64,000 nucleotides of DNA, from contig NZ_MPPI01000006.1 of the NCBI RefSeq assembly GCF_001895925.1, positions 62,001-126,000 on the forward strand. The letters are read 5' to 3'. The notes below the pieces were generated by a model. It made no database searches and was not told the origin of the DNA. It saw nothing but the letters and a program-made list of their open reading frames with translations. The position numbers and the translations under genes were made by a program. This document shows, in pieces, positions 48,233 to 56,451 of this stretch (the stretch's first letter is position 1; the number at the start of each line of letters is the position of its first letter). The DNA is from Phormidesmis priestleyi ULC007 (lineage in GTDB: Bacteria; Cyanobacteriota; Cyanobacteriia; Leptolyngbyales; Leptolyngbyaceae).

Positions 48233-48404
48233 ATGTGAATTCGATGCAGCTTTTCGCTACGGTTGCAAATCCGGGCTGCCCCCTAAATCCCCCAAAATTG
48301 GGGGACTTTGAACCTCAATTCTGGGCTTAAAGTCCCCCAGAATTGGGGGATTTAGGGGGCTGAAGCGCTGAAGAACGAAGCGAAAGAACTCATCGAACTG
48401 ACGT
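48233..48404. mobile_element. MITE, ACGTCAG-end family (copy C), inserted in a stop codon
   Basis: Element of 172 bp with ends ATGTGAATTCGATG / CATCGAACTGACGT. An exact 7-bp duplication TAACAAA flanks it (48226-48232, 48405-48411). The core is complete. The insertion is inside the stop codon of the convergent hydrolase gene: the uninterrupted site would read TGT-TAG on the minus strand, and now reads TGT-TAA. Confidence 0.88.
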
Positions 48405-49297
48405 TAACAAAAATTCTTTAGCCAACTTCCTAGCAATCCTGTGATCACGCTCGGTTGTTCGAGGTGAGCCAGCACTCCTGACTGAGGCAAGACTGCAAAT
48501 TCCTGTACCGCTTGAGGGTTTAGCCCCGCTAGTCGTCGCCCTAAAGCAACATTGGTGAACTGTGCCAACTCTCCCCACAAAATCGACGTGGGCACAGTTA
48601 ACTGAGTCAGATACAGCGACAAATCAAAATAGAGATCGCCGCGCAAAAATGCCAGGGCAGAATATTCGGCGTTGGGCTGTTGGGCAGACTCTAAATAAGC
48701 CGCAACCATTTCATCGGTGATGCGGCTGCGATCGCCAAACAAAAACTGTTCCAAAAAGTTACGCACGGCAATCTCATTCGTCGCCCCGATCGCGTAGATC
48801 AGGCGATCGAGGATCGGCGTATTGATAATCTGAAGCGGAATTCTTCGCCCTGCACCTTGCCCAAAGTCGTCAAATCCAGATGGACAGACGAGATAAAGTG
48901 ACTGAAAGAGCGCTGGTTTTTGCACCGCAAGCCGAACCGCGATCGCGCCCGTTAGCGAAGATGCCACCACCGCAACTGGCGAGGACGATACTTGCTGAAT
49001 CAGTTCGGCGATCGTGATCAAATAATCCTCAATTCGATAGTCTCGCATCGGATGGGCAGAGTTGCCCCAGCCCAGCAAATCGGGCGCGATGACGTGATGC
49101 GTATTGGCAAACGCCGCATACACTTTTGACCATTCATAAGCCGAAGAACCGCCCCCAAAACTGTGGAGAAACACGATCGGCGGACGCGGCGACTCCTTGA
49201 TCGTCCAAGGTGCCGCGACTGGGGTGTAATAAGCGATCTCACCCAGCGAAGTCTGAATATTTTTCTGACCAAATCCTGGAGGTTGAAACTGTACCAT
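48404..49297 (-). CDS. Alpha/beta-fold hydrolase
   Basis: Protein of 297 residues. The oxyanion-hole region is PPIVFLHSFGGGSSAYEWSK; the nucleophile elbow is AVVASSLTGAIAV (nucleophile Ser in A-S-S-L-T-G); DLLGWGNSAHP is the strand after the first helix; and a C-terminal His is in SGVLAHLEQPSVI. Substrate is unknown (esterase, lipase or haloalkane-type hydrolase are all possible). The last codons are WLKNFC, and its stop codon is formed by the junction with MITE copy C. It is divergent from the CIA30 gene. Confidence 0.85.
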   Translation of the reverse strand: MVQFQPPGFGQKNIQTSLGEIAYYTPVAAPWTIKESPRPPIVFLHSFGGGSSAYEWSKVYAAFANTHHVIAPDLLGWGNSAHPMRDYRIEDYLITIAELIQQVSSSPVAVVASSLTGAIAVRLAVQKPALFQSLYLVCPSGFDDFGQGAGRRIPLQIINTPILDRLIYAIGATNEIAVRNFLEQFLFGDRSRITDEMVAAYLESAQQPNAEYSALAFLRGDLYFDLSLYLTQLTVPTSILWGELAQFTNVALGRRLAGLNPQAVQEFAVLPQSGVLAHLEQPSVITGLLGSWLKNFC

Positions 49298-49413
49298 TCT
49301 GCTCTATCACACTCGTTTATTTGGAGATTAACGCAGTTTGCGATCGAAATGTCATCGCTCGATCGTCAGATTCGTTAAGCTGGAGATCTCTTAGTTTTGC
49401 GAGGACAACCCTA

Positions 49414-50082
49414 ATGGCTCAATGGGATGCAGGTCGATTTGTGCAAACCCTGGCATACTTTGAGGTGATCCCTCTCGTAAGCTGGCTTCAGAAAATGTTT
49501 CAAGGTGACACGCCTTCTCAGCCGATTAACCCTCAGTCAGACGTTTTGTTTGACTTTAGCAATCCGTCAGGCACGATCAATCTCTGGGGAGCCTTGGATG
49601 ATGTGGTGATGGGAGGGGTTAGCGCCAGTTCGTTTCAGCAGATCGATCGCGCGGCGCTGTTTACGGGCACTGTCTCGACTGAAAATTCGGGTGGCTTTGC
49701 CTCAGTTCGGACTCGCAATTTTGAGCCTGCTGTCAATCTTTCAGGCTACGAAGGCATTGAACTGCGTGTTAAGGGCGACGGCAACCGCTATAAGTTTATC
49801 GCTCGTGATGACGAGACGTGGGACAGCATCGCCTATACCTATTCATTTGACACCGTGGCTGATGAGTGGCTCACCGTCAACATTCCGTTTGCAGAGTTGG
49901 TTCCAGCATTTCGGGCAAAGACGCTGAAAGATGCTAACCCGATCGCTACTCAACATCTGCGATCGCTGCAACTGATGCTGAGTAAATTTGAGTATGATGG
50001 GGCACTCAATCCCAAATTTACTCCCGGCACGTTTCACTTATACGTCGCAACCATCAAGGCTTATCGCGGTTCTAGCGTTTAG
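49414..50082 (+). CDS. CIA30 family protein
   Basis: Protein of 222 residues. The CIA30 / NADH:ubiquinone oxidoreductase intermediate-associated fold is at about 40-215: LFDFSNPSGTINLWGALDDV, VMGGVSASSF, STENSGGFASVRTRNF, GIELRVKGDGNRYKFIARDD and a final FHLYVATIKAYR. It is a galactose-binding-like beta sandwich. Cyanobacterial members are of unknown role, and complex-I assembly is known only for the eukaryotic relative. The start is ATG 49414, with GAGG 9 nt upstream; a longer frame from 49210 is not conserved-looking. Confidence 0.85.
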   Translation: MAQWDAGRFVQTLAYFEVIPLVSWLQKMFQGDTPSQPINPQSDVLFDFSNPSGTINLWGALDDVVMGGVSASSFQQIDRAALFTGTVSTENSGGFASVRTRNFEPAVNLSGYEGIELRVKGDGNRYKFIARDDETWDSIAYTYSFDTVADEWLTVNIPFAELVPAFRAKTLKDANPIATQHLRSLQLMLSKFEYDGALNPKFTPGTFHLYVATIKAYRGSSV

Positions 50083-50151
50083 CGCTTGCAACTACACCAT
50101 TGCTCTCAGTAGAATGCCAGTGCTACTCTTGCCAAAGCTGCTGCTGTTCCC

Positions 50152-51441
50152 TTGCAATACATTCAACCGCTCATTCCCCATCTCAAGCTAGAATCCAACA
50201 ATTCAGAACTCAATCACCTTCGCACTGAAGACAAAACCGCCCACCATTGGTATCGGTTTATTTTGTCGTTTCCGCCGCATTTAGTGCAGGATTATTTAGA
50301 AAAGTTTGGGGTCAATGAGTCGCATCAAGTTCTCGATCCGTTCTGTGGAACAGGCACCACAGTGGTTGAATGCAAAAAGCTAGGAATTCCCAGCGTCGGG
50401 GTTGAGGCGAATCCGATGGCGTGGTTTGCAGGAACGGTAAAACTCGATTGGAGTCTTGACCCCGATGAGCTGTTGCGCCACGCTGATCAGATTGCTAAAG
50501 CGACCGAAAAAAGGCTCGATCGCACCGAAGAACCCTGGCAAACGCTACCCGAAGATCGCTTAAAATTGCTGCTCAAAAACTCAATTAGTCCATTACCGCT
50601 TCACAAATCGCTGGTGCTGCTAGAGCAAATTAAACAACATACTGACTCGCCCTATCAGCGTCACGAATTGTTAGCTTTGGCTAAAGCGTTAGTTTTTTCG
50701 ATTAGCAATCTTCACTTTGGACCAGAAGTGGGAGTCGGTAAGGCCAAGACCGATGCTCAAGTCGTCGATTCGTGGCTCGAAGGCATAGAAGCGATCGCTG
50801 CTGATCTCCGTTGTCTCAAAACTCTGCCTGACACGAGCGCGATCGTGCATCATGCCGATTCTCGCCAACTAGCTGACGTTTTAGAGCCTAACTCGATCGA
50901 CGCTGTGATTACGTCACCGCCCTATCCCAACGAGAAAGACTACACGCGCACGACTCGCTTAGAATCTGTGATTTTAGAATTTATCAACGACAAGGCAGAA
51001 CTGCGAACTCTCAAAAAAGGCTTGATGCGATCGAATTCTCGCAATGTCTATAAAGCCGACGACGACGATCGCTGGGTTGCCGATCATGTTGAAATTCAGC
51101 GCATTGCTAATGCGATCGAAGCCAAACGGATCGAACTCGGCAAAACGAGCGGCTTTGAGCGAATGTATGCGAGAGCTACCCGGCTTTATTTTGGCGGCAT
51201 GGCGAGACATCTGGCAGATTTGCGTCATGTTTTGCGCCCAGGTGCCCAGCTTGCTTACGTGGTCGGTGATCAGGCATCCTATTTGCGTGTCATGATCCGC
51301 ACGGGGACGCTCTTGGCAGATATTGCAAAATCCCTTGGCTATGAAGTCGTCAGCATTGATCTATTTCGGACTCGATTAGCGACCGTCACTCAAGAACAGT
51401 TGCGTGAAGAAGTCGTCGTTTTGCGCTGGTCGGGTCGTTAA
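50152..51441 (+). CDS. Site-specific DNA methyltransferase (orphan, amino-methyltransferase type)
   Basis: Protein of 429 residues starting at TTG 50152. The SAM-binding motif is VLDPFCGTGTTVVECKKLG (about residues 62-80) and the catalytic motif is VITSPPYPNEKDYTR (about 262-276). S-P-P-Y is the form typical of N4-cytosine methylases, and the SAM motif precedes it with a long insert between. The C-terminal block LRHVLRPGAQLAYVVGDQAS completes the fold. No restriction enzyme is adjacent, so it is probably a solitary genomic methylase. Target sequence cannot be read from the protein. Confidence 0.82.
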   Translation: MQYIQPLIPHLKLESNNSELNHLRTEDKTAHHWYRFILSFPPHLVQDYLEKFGVNESHQVLDPFCGTGTTVVECKKLGIPSVGVEANPMAWFAGTVKLDWSLDPDELLRHADQIAKATEKRLDRTEEPWQTLPEDRLKLLLKNSISPLPLHKSLVLLEQIKQHTDSPYQRHELLALAKALVFSISNLHFGPEVGVGKAKTDAQVVDSWLEGIEAIAADLRCLKTLPDTSAIVHHADSRQLADVLEPNSIDAVITSPPYPNEKDYTRTTRLESVILEFINDKAELRTLKKGLMRSNSRNVYKADDDDRWVADHVEIQRIANAIEAKRIELGKTSGFERMYARATRLYFGGMARHLADLRHVLRPGAQLAYVVGDQASYLRVMIRTGTLLADIAKSLGYEVVSIDLFRTRLATVTQEQLREEVVVLRWSGR

Positions 51442-51523
51442 AAATTGTGTAGTGAAACCGGAGAAACACCGATTCATTGTGTATTTGATCAATGCGAATC
51501 GTTATACGATCGCGCTAATCACA

Positions 51524-51690
51524 ACGTCAGTTCGACAGAAGCGGTTTGCTCCGGTTGTGAAGAAAGCCCCCTAAATCCCCCATTTTGGGGGACTTTGAAC
51601 CGGAAGTTTTGGCTTGAAGTCCCCCATTTTGGGGGATTTAGGGGGCAGAAGCCGCCCACAACAAAGCGAAAAACCTCGTCAAACTGACGC
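51524..51690. mobile_element. MITE, ACGTCAG-end family (copy D)
   Basis: Element of 167 bp, ends ACGTCAGTTCGAC / GTCAAACTGACGC, flanked by an exact 8-bp duplication TAATCACA (51516-51523, 51691-51698). It lies in the 275-bp gap between the methyltransferase and lipoxygenase genes and ends 26 bp before the lipoxygenase start, so it may carry or disrupt that gene's promoter. Confidence 0.88.
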
Positions 51691-51716
51691 TAATCACAAA
51701 TTTACTGGAGTTAGTG

Positions 51717-53630
51717 ATGTCTCAATCACTTCAGCAACAACAGGGTCATTATCGCTACGATCCCACCCAAATCAGTCAGGCTGCCCCGGCTCGAATCTTT
51801 CCCCACGCTGGAGAAGATGGTGCATTACGATACATTCTGACTGAGCTACGCCACAATTTGCTAGAGCGGGGGCAACTTTCTGCGCCGTTGACTTGGGCAC
51901 TAGAGCAGATCGAATCGGACGATCATACGCTCCATGAAACCTGGTTAAAACTGACAACGCTACTGGTCGATTTCGAGATTTTTCAGTCTGATTTGTTTAA
52001 CTTTGATTTGCCGCCAACCGAGCAGTTTAATGTCGAATTTGTGCAGTTGCGGCGCAAGATGGGAGAAGCCCTAAATAACGCAGAAAAGGCAGCGAAAAAA
52101 GTTAATTCTAATCAGCCGAATTTTGCTCAAGCTCAACGCCTCCAGTTTTATCAGACTTTAAAAGAACACGGACGATCGCGCCCCAAAATTATTAAAATTC
52201 ACGATCGAGACGGTGGATTGAGCGATCGTGAGTTTGCGCGTCAGCGCCTCGCCGGGCCGAACCCAACCTCATTACAGCGAGTCAGCGATCGAGTAGATTT
52301 AGCAGATTGGCAAGGCGATCAAGTCTGCTCTACCTCTAGCGGAACTGCTGTGATTCTTGAAGAGGCTGCGGATCAAAATCGTTTATTTCGATTAGACTAT
52401 CCATTGTTAAAATTTGCGCCCGCAGAATTGCAGATCGGTCGCTATGTAGGTAGTCCAAAAACGCTTTTTTATCGAGGTGATCAGGGTTTAGAACCGCTCC
52501 TAATTCAGTTAGAGTCGGGTGAAAAAATCTACACACCAACCAGCGATGCCGATGACTGGATGCGGGCAAAACTTTTTGTTCAGGTGGCAGATATTACCCA
52601 ACATGAGTTATTGACTCATTTGTGCTATACCCATTTGGCAATGGAAGCATTTGCGATCGCGACTCCGCGCCGATTGCCCTCTAATCACCCCGTTTATCGA
52701 CTACTCAAACCACATGTTAGATTTTTGTTGGCAATCAACACGCGCGGCAATGCCATTTTGCTAGGCGAAGGAGCCGCGATCGACACGCTCATGGCTCCGA
52801 CTCGTGAAGCATCGATCGCCGTGATGAATCGAGCTTATCGCGATCGTCCGTTTGAGTCTTATGCGTTGCCAACCGATCTCAAACATCGAGGCGTAGAGGC
52901 TGAATTTCTGTCAGACTATCCCTATCGAGACGATGCTCAACTGCTGTGGGGCGCGATCGCTCACTATGTGACGGCTTATCTACAGCGCTATTACAAAGAT
53001 GATCTTGCAGTTCAGCAAGACCCCGATTTGCAAGCTTGGGCAGCAGAATTGGGCGCACCTCTCAACACACGATCGCGTGACGAATTTGCTCAAGCTCCTG
53101 ACTGGATTTCTCCAGAGATTGCCGCGCAGGTGGGTTTGTCGATTGACGAGTTGCCTGATTATCCGCGAGTTCCCGGATTTCCGACGATGCAGAATCCGGG
53201 GACGATCGTCACCTTACAGCAACTCATTGATGCCGCAACGCAGATTATTTTTACGTGCAGCGCTCAACACGCGGCGGTGAATTTTAGCCAGTTTGATTAT
53301 TTTGGCTACGTTCCCAATGCGCCACTTGCCGCCTACACACAGCCTGATGTTTCTGCATCGCTCAAAGAGATGCTGCCCAAACCCGCGCAAGACCTTGCCC
53401 AAATGAAGCTAACCTTTGCTCTGAGTGGCATTATTTGGAGTCGCTTAGGAAGTGATGAGATTATGCAATTTTTGGATCAGGGCGATCGGGCGATTCTGCA
53501 CCAATTTCAAGCTGATCTGCAAGCGATCGAAACTGAGATTCAGACCCGAAATCGAGTGCGCGATCGTGCCACCGGAATCGACTACCCTTACCTGCTACCT
53601 TCTCGGATTCCTAACAGCATCAATATCTGA
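51717..53630 (+). CDS. Lipoxygenase
   Basis: Protein of 637 residues that dioxygenates polyunsaturated fatty acids. Both classical iron-site signatures are present: HELLTHLCYTHLAMEAF (about residues 300-316, two His ligands) and SNHPVYRLLKPH (about 328-339). Further ligands are QHAAVNFSQFDY (His, Asn) and the C-terminal isoleucine of IPNSINI. It lacks the plant PLAT domain; the N-terminal 200 residues are helical. The start is ATG 51717, with GGAG 7 nt upstream. Position specificity (9 or 13) cannot be fixed by eye. Confidence 0.92.
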   Translation: MSQSLQQQQGHYRYDPTQISQAAPARIFPHAGEDGALRYILTELRHNLLERGQLSAPLTWALEQIESDDHTLHETWLKLTTLLVDFEIFQSDLFNFDLPPTEQFNVEFVQLRRKMGEALNNAEKAAKKVNSNQPNFAQAQRLQFYQTLKEHGRSRPKIIKIHDRDGGLSDREFARQRLAGPNPTSLQRVSDRVDLADWQGDQVCSTSSGTAVILEEAADQNRLFRLDYPLLKFAPAELQIGRYVGSPKTLFYRGDQGLEPLLIQLESGEKIYTPTSDADDWMRAKLFVQVADITQHELLTHLCYTHLAMEAFAIATPRRLPSNHPVYRLLKPHVRFLLAINTRGNAILLGEGAAIDTLMAPTREASIAVMNRAYRDRPFESYALPTDLKHRGVEAEFLSDYPYRDDAQLLWGAIAHYVTAYLQRYYKDDLAVQQDPDLQAWAAELGAPLNTRSRDEFAQAPDWISPEIAAQVGLSIDELPDYPRVPGFPTMQNPGTIVTLQQLIDAATQIIFTCSAQHAAVNFSQFDYFGYVPNAPLAAYTQPDVSASLKEMLPKPAQDLAQMKLTFALSGIIWSRLGSDEIMQFLDQGDRAILHQFQADLQAIETEIQTRNRVRDRATGIDYPYLLPSRIPNSINI

Positions 53631-53704
53631 TATCGATTTCAAAAATAATTGCGATCGTTCAGCGATCGCAAGAGGGCACGACGTGTCATGCCCCTACCCT
53701 TTTT

Positions 53705-53947
53705 GTACGGTCATGGCATTGCCGTGCCCCTGACCCTGGCATCTAACCGAACGTGAATTCGATGAAGCTTTTCGCTGCGGTTGCAAATCCGGGCTGCCCC
53801 CTAAATCCCCCAATTTGGGGGACTTCAAGCCCAGATTTTCAGTTCAAAGTCCCCCAATTTTGGGGGATTTAGGGGGCAGAAGCCGCTAACAACGAAGTAG
53901 GAGAACTCACCGAACTGACGTTAACCGATATCCCTTAATTCGCGATC
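53705..53947. repeat. Short palindromic repeat (convergent-intergenic family, copy 3), interrupted by a MITE
   Basis: The left part GTACGGTCATGGCATTGCCG onward to TAACCGA (53705-53750) and the right part TATCCCTTAATTCGCGATC (53929-53947) together match copy 1 at 27681-27745. MITE copy E and its duplicated TAACCGA interrupt the sequence. It lies between the convergent lipoxygenase and NTRC genes and abuts the NTRC stop. Confidence 0.65.
53751..53921. mobile_element. MITE, ACGTCAG-end family (copy E)
   Basis: Element of 171 bp, ends ACGTGAATTCGATG / CCGAACTGACGT, with an exact 7-bp duplication TAACCGA (53744-53750, 53922-53928). It is nested in the repeat at 53705-53947. Core present, loop slightly diverged. 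Confidence 0.88.
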
Positions 53948-55318
53948 CTAAAGATTGCTTTCAATCAATTCTCGATATTGGCTCTTTTGCTTCACGCCTT
54001 TGACTTCAGCAACCATGCCTTTGTCCTTAAAAAACTGAATGGTTGGAGTGCCCATTACACCCGCCGATTCAGCGATATCGGGGTCTTTGTCGATGTCGAT
54101 TTCGACGAAGTGAATGCGATCGTTAAACTCGTCGATGACTTTGTTAAGAATCGGCTTGAGCGTGTGGCAAGGGCCACAGTTAGGAGAGACATATTTGACG
54201 ACGATTAAGCGATCGCTCTCGTGATAGAGCTTTCTCAACGCTAGACCGCCTTCATGACGAGTCTCAGTCACATCAAACTCGCCAGAAACCTGGAAGACTT
54301 CAACCGCGTGTGCCGTATCTTCTTCAGCCAATTTTTGCGCCTCGGTTTTGCCAAACTCTTGCACCAAGCCGTTAAACGATAACCAACGTTCTGACAGCAT
54401 TGCCGCCATACATCCCGTCCCGGCGGCGGTGATTGCCTGGCGAAATTCGTGGTCTTGCACGTCTCCAGCCGCAAACACGCCTTCGACGCTGGTTTCGACT
54501 GAGCCGTGTTGGGTGACGATGTAGCCCACGTCATCTAGATCTAGCTGACCTTTAAAGAGAGCGGTGTTGGGGGTGTGCCCGATCGCATAAAACAGCCCTT
54601 TGGCATCGATCGTGCTTTCTTCTCCGGTTTTAGTGTCTTTGACCTTTACGCCAGTCATGTGTTCGTCGTTGCCAATTACGTCGATCGGTTCTGTGTTCCA
54701 ATGCACCGTAATTCTGGGATTAGCTAAGACTCGATCTTGCATGGCTTTGCTGGCGCGCATCTTGTCGGTTCTTACTAGCATGTGGACGTGATCACCATAT
54801 TTAGTGAGGTAAATCGATTCTTCGGCTGCCGTGTCGCCGCCGCCGATGACTACCAAGGTGGCACCTCGAAATAGAGGTGTTGCTCCATCACAGATGGCAC
54901 AGGCTGAGATGCCTCGGCTCCAAAATTGACCTTCACAGGGTAGACCTAATCGTTTTGCGGTGGCACCTGTGGCGATGACGATGCTGTGGGCGAGGACTTC
55001 GCGATCGTCGGACTTAATCACAAACGGACGCTGACTCAAATCAACGGAGGTGACATCTTCCATGTAGAGTTCTGTCCCCCAGCGCACCGCTTGCGCTTTC
55101 ATCTGATCCATCAGTTGTGGGCCGGTGATGCCTTCAGGAAAGCCTGGGAAGTTTTCAACTTCGGTGGTGGTCATCAGTTGTCCACCTGGCAGCCCTCCCG
55201 TTTGAAAGCCCTCAAACATCAAAGGCTTAAGGTTTGCTCGACCTGCGTAAATCGCTGCCGTGTAGCCAGCCGGGCCAGAGCCAATAATGACTAAATTCTC
55301 TACGGTTGGGTTTGCCAT
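53948..55318 (-). CDS. NADPH-thioredoxin reductase with C-terminal thioredoxin domain (NTRC)
   Basis: Protein of 456 residues. The reductase part (1-315) has the FAD motif [18 protein letters not shown], the redox CAIC site ([13 protein letters not shown]), the NADPH motif [13 protein letters not shown] and the second FAD block [12 protein letters not shown]. After a linker of about 35 residues a thioredoxin domain (about 350-456) carries the CGPC active site ([12 protein letters not shown]) and [13 protein letters not shown]. This fusion, known from chloroplasts and many cyanobacteria, reduces 2-Cys peroxiredoxin using NADPH. The cytosolic protein is intact. Confidence 0.93.
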   Translation of the reverse strand: MANPTVENLVIIGSGPAGYTAAIYAGRANLKPLMFEGFQTGGLPGGQLMTTTEVENFPGFPEGITGPQLMDQMKAQAVRWGTELYMEDVTSVDLSQRPFVIKSDDREVLAHSIVIATGATAKRLGLPCEGQFWSRGISACAICDGATPLFRGATLVVIGGGDTAAEESIYLTKYGDHVHMLVRTDKMRASKAMQDRVLANPRITVHWNTEPIDVIGNDEHMTGVKVKDTKTGEESTIDAKGLFYAIGHTPNTALFKGQLDLDDVGYIVTQHGSVETSVEGVFAAGDVQDHEFRQAITAAGTGCMAAMLSERWLSFNGLVQEFGKTEAQKLAEEDTAHAVEVFQVSGEFDVTETRHEGGLALRKLYHESDRLIVVKYVSPNCGPCHTLKPILNKVIDEFNDRIHFVEIDIDKDPDIAESAGVMGTPTIQFFKDKGMVAEVKGVKQKSQYRELIESNL

Positions 55319-55414
55319 AGGATTAATACAAACTCATAACGACTACGACTAGTATAATACAAAAGGGTGGATTCTAGTCAAGCAAGTCATGGGATGTGAT
55401 GATTTTCGCTTGTT

Positions 55415-55645
55415 TTAGCGAAAGGCAAGCACTTCGATGCTCATCGACTTAATCGGCTCTGCTTCTCCGTGCAGCATACGACGAATTTTTTCAGTAGTTT
55501 CACGGCTAAAGGTTAACTCTTGGCATCGCGAACAAACCTGAGCAGGGATTCCTTCTACTAAGATGGGTTTGCCGTCGATCAAAAAGACTTCATCGACGTG
55601 TTCTGGATGGGCTTGGTTTGAGCTGCAAACATGACAGTGAAACAT
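55415..55645 (-). CDS. YgiT-type zinc-finger antitoxin
   Basis: Protein of 76 residues with two CxxC zinc knuckles: FHCHVCSSN and QVCSRCQEL, then FSRETTEKIRRML. This is the MqsA/YgiT-type N-terminal zinc domain found in antitoxins paired with DUF4258 toxins. The start is ATG 55645, preceded by GAGGAAG; an in-frame GTG at 55651 also exists. The usual toxin position just upstream holds only a degenerate fragment, so this appears to be an orphan antitoxin. Confidence 0.8.
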   Translation of the reverse strand: MFHCHVCSSNQAHPEHVDEVFLIDGKPILVEGIPAQVCSRCQELTFSRETTEKIRRMLHGEAEPIKSMSIEVLAFR

Positions 55646-55647
55646 GG

Positions 55648-55799
55648 TCACTTCCTCTGTGAGTAGTTAGTCCATTGGGTTTCGTCAGGCTCGCATAGGG
55701 TAATAATCTGAACGACGATCGAGACTCTCAGCACTTCAAGACTTAATATTGCAGAATTCGGCGCACACTCGCGATCGGGCAATCTGATGTTAACTATTT
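55648..55799 (-). pseudogene. Remnant of a DUF4258-type toxin gene
   Basis: The minus-strand frame ending in TGA at 55648-55650, two bases before the antitoxin ATG, reads VSIVVQIITLCEPDETQWTN and ends YSQRK. This resembles the C-terminal strand and tail of DUF4258 toxins (V.VIT.YEPD...W). Upstream, LPDRECAPNSAIL resembles the preceding PSC-L-L block, but the middle is missing and no start is seen. The toxin-antitoxin order fits. Identification is by eye and tentative. Confidence 0.4.
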
Positions 55800-55950
55800 T
55801 AAGTTTCGAGTTAATCTGCTGACGTTGCTGAATTTGCCCTCATCCTCTCCCAGGGGGCGCTACTGTATACGCACAAAGTGTTTGTCGCTTCGTTGGAGTC
55901 GGCTTTAGCCCCCTAAATCCCCCATTCGGGGGGACTTTGAACGGATGAAG

Positions 55951-56313
55951 CTATCTCTCGATCGCGTTGGTGATCTGCTGTAGAACACGCCTTAAATCTG
56001 ATATCACTTCTCGGTTACGAAACCGGATGACTCGATATCCCAAATGATTCAGTTTCTCAGTTCGAGCGGCATCATACTCCACCTGCTGATCGTGAATTGT
56101 GCCATCAAGTTCAATGACCAATCGATGTTGAGGACAATAGAAATCGACGATAAAAGACTCGATCGGATGCTGAACGCGAAACTTCCAGCCGTTTAGTTGG
56201 CGGTTTTTTAGAGCTTGCCACAGCCTCTCTTCAGCCGGGGTGAGATTCTGTCGAAGTTGTCGAGCCGCAGAAATAATGTTGGGAGTGGTTCCTCGAATGC
56301 GCCGAGAATCCAT
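55951..56313 (-). CDS. DUF559 endonuclease-like protein (Vsr/PD-(D/E)XK fold)
   Basis: Protein of 120 residues. The helix TPAEERLWQALKNRQLNGWK starts the domain, then FRVQHPIESFIVDFYCPQHR and LVIELDGTIH give the acidic catalytic residues (D in VDFYC; E and D in IELDG), and GYRVIRFRNREV the last strand. DUF559 is related to very-short-patch-repair and other restriction-like nucleases. The gene lies exactly in the loop between the two halves of a palindromic element core; its stop is about 10 bp from the left half. Its promoter would have to come from the other half. The role is unknown: housekeeping nuclease, cargo or mobilisation function. Confidence 0.85.
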   Translation of the reverse strand: MDSRRIRGTTPNIISAARQLRQNLTPAEERLWQALKNRQLNGWKFRVQHPIESFIVDFYCPQHRLVIELDGTIHDQQVEYDAARTEKLNHLGYRVIRFRNREVISDLRRVLQQITNAIER

Positions 56314-56451
56314 AAACCTGATGAGTGATGAGCTTCTACAAGAGTGCCCATCTTCTCTAAAGGTTTCTTCTGTCTCAAAGCTTTCTTCTGTCTCAAAGTC
56401 CCCCAGAATGGGGGATTTAGGGGGCTACCCCCAGCGATCGGAACGCAAAAC

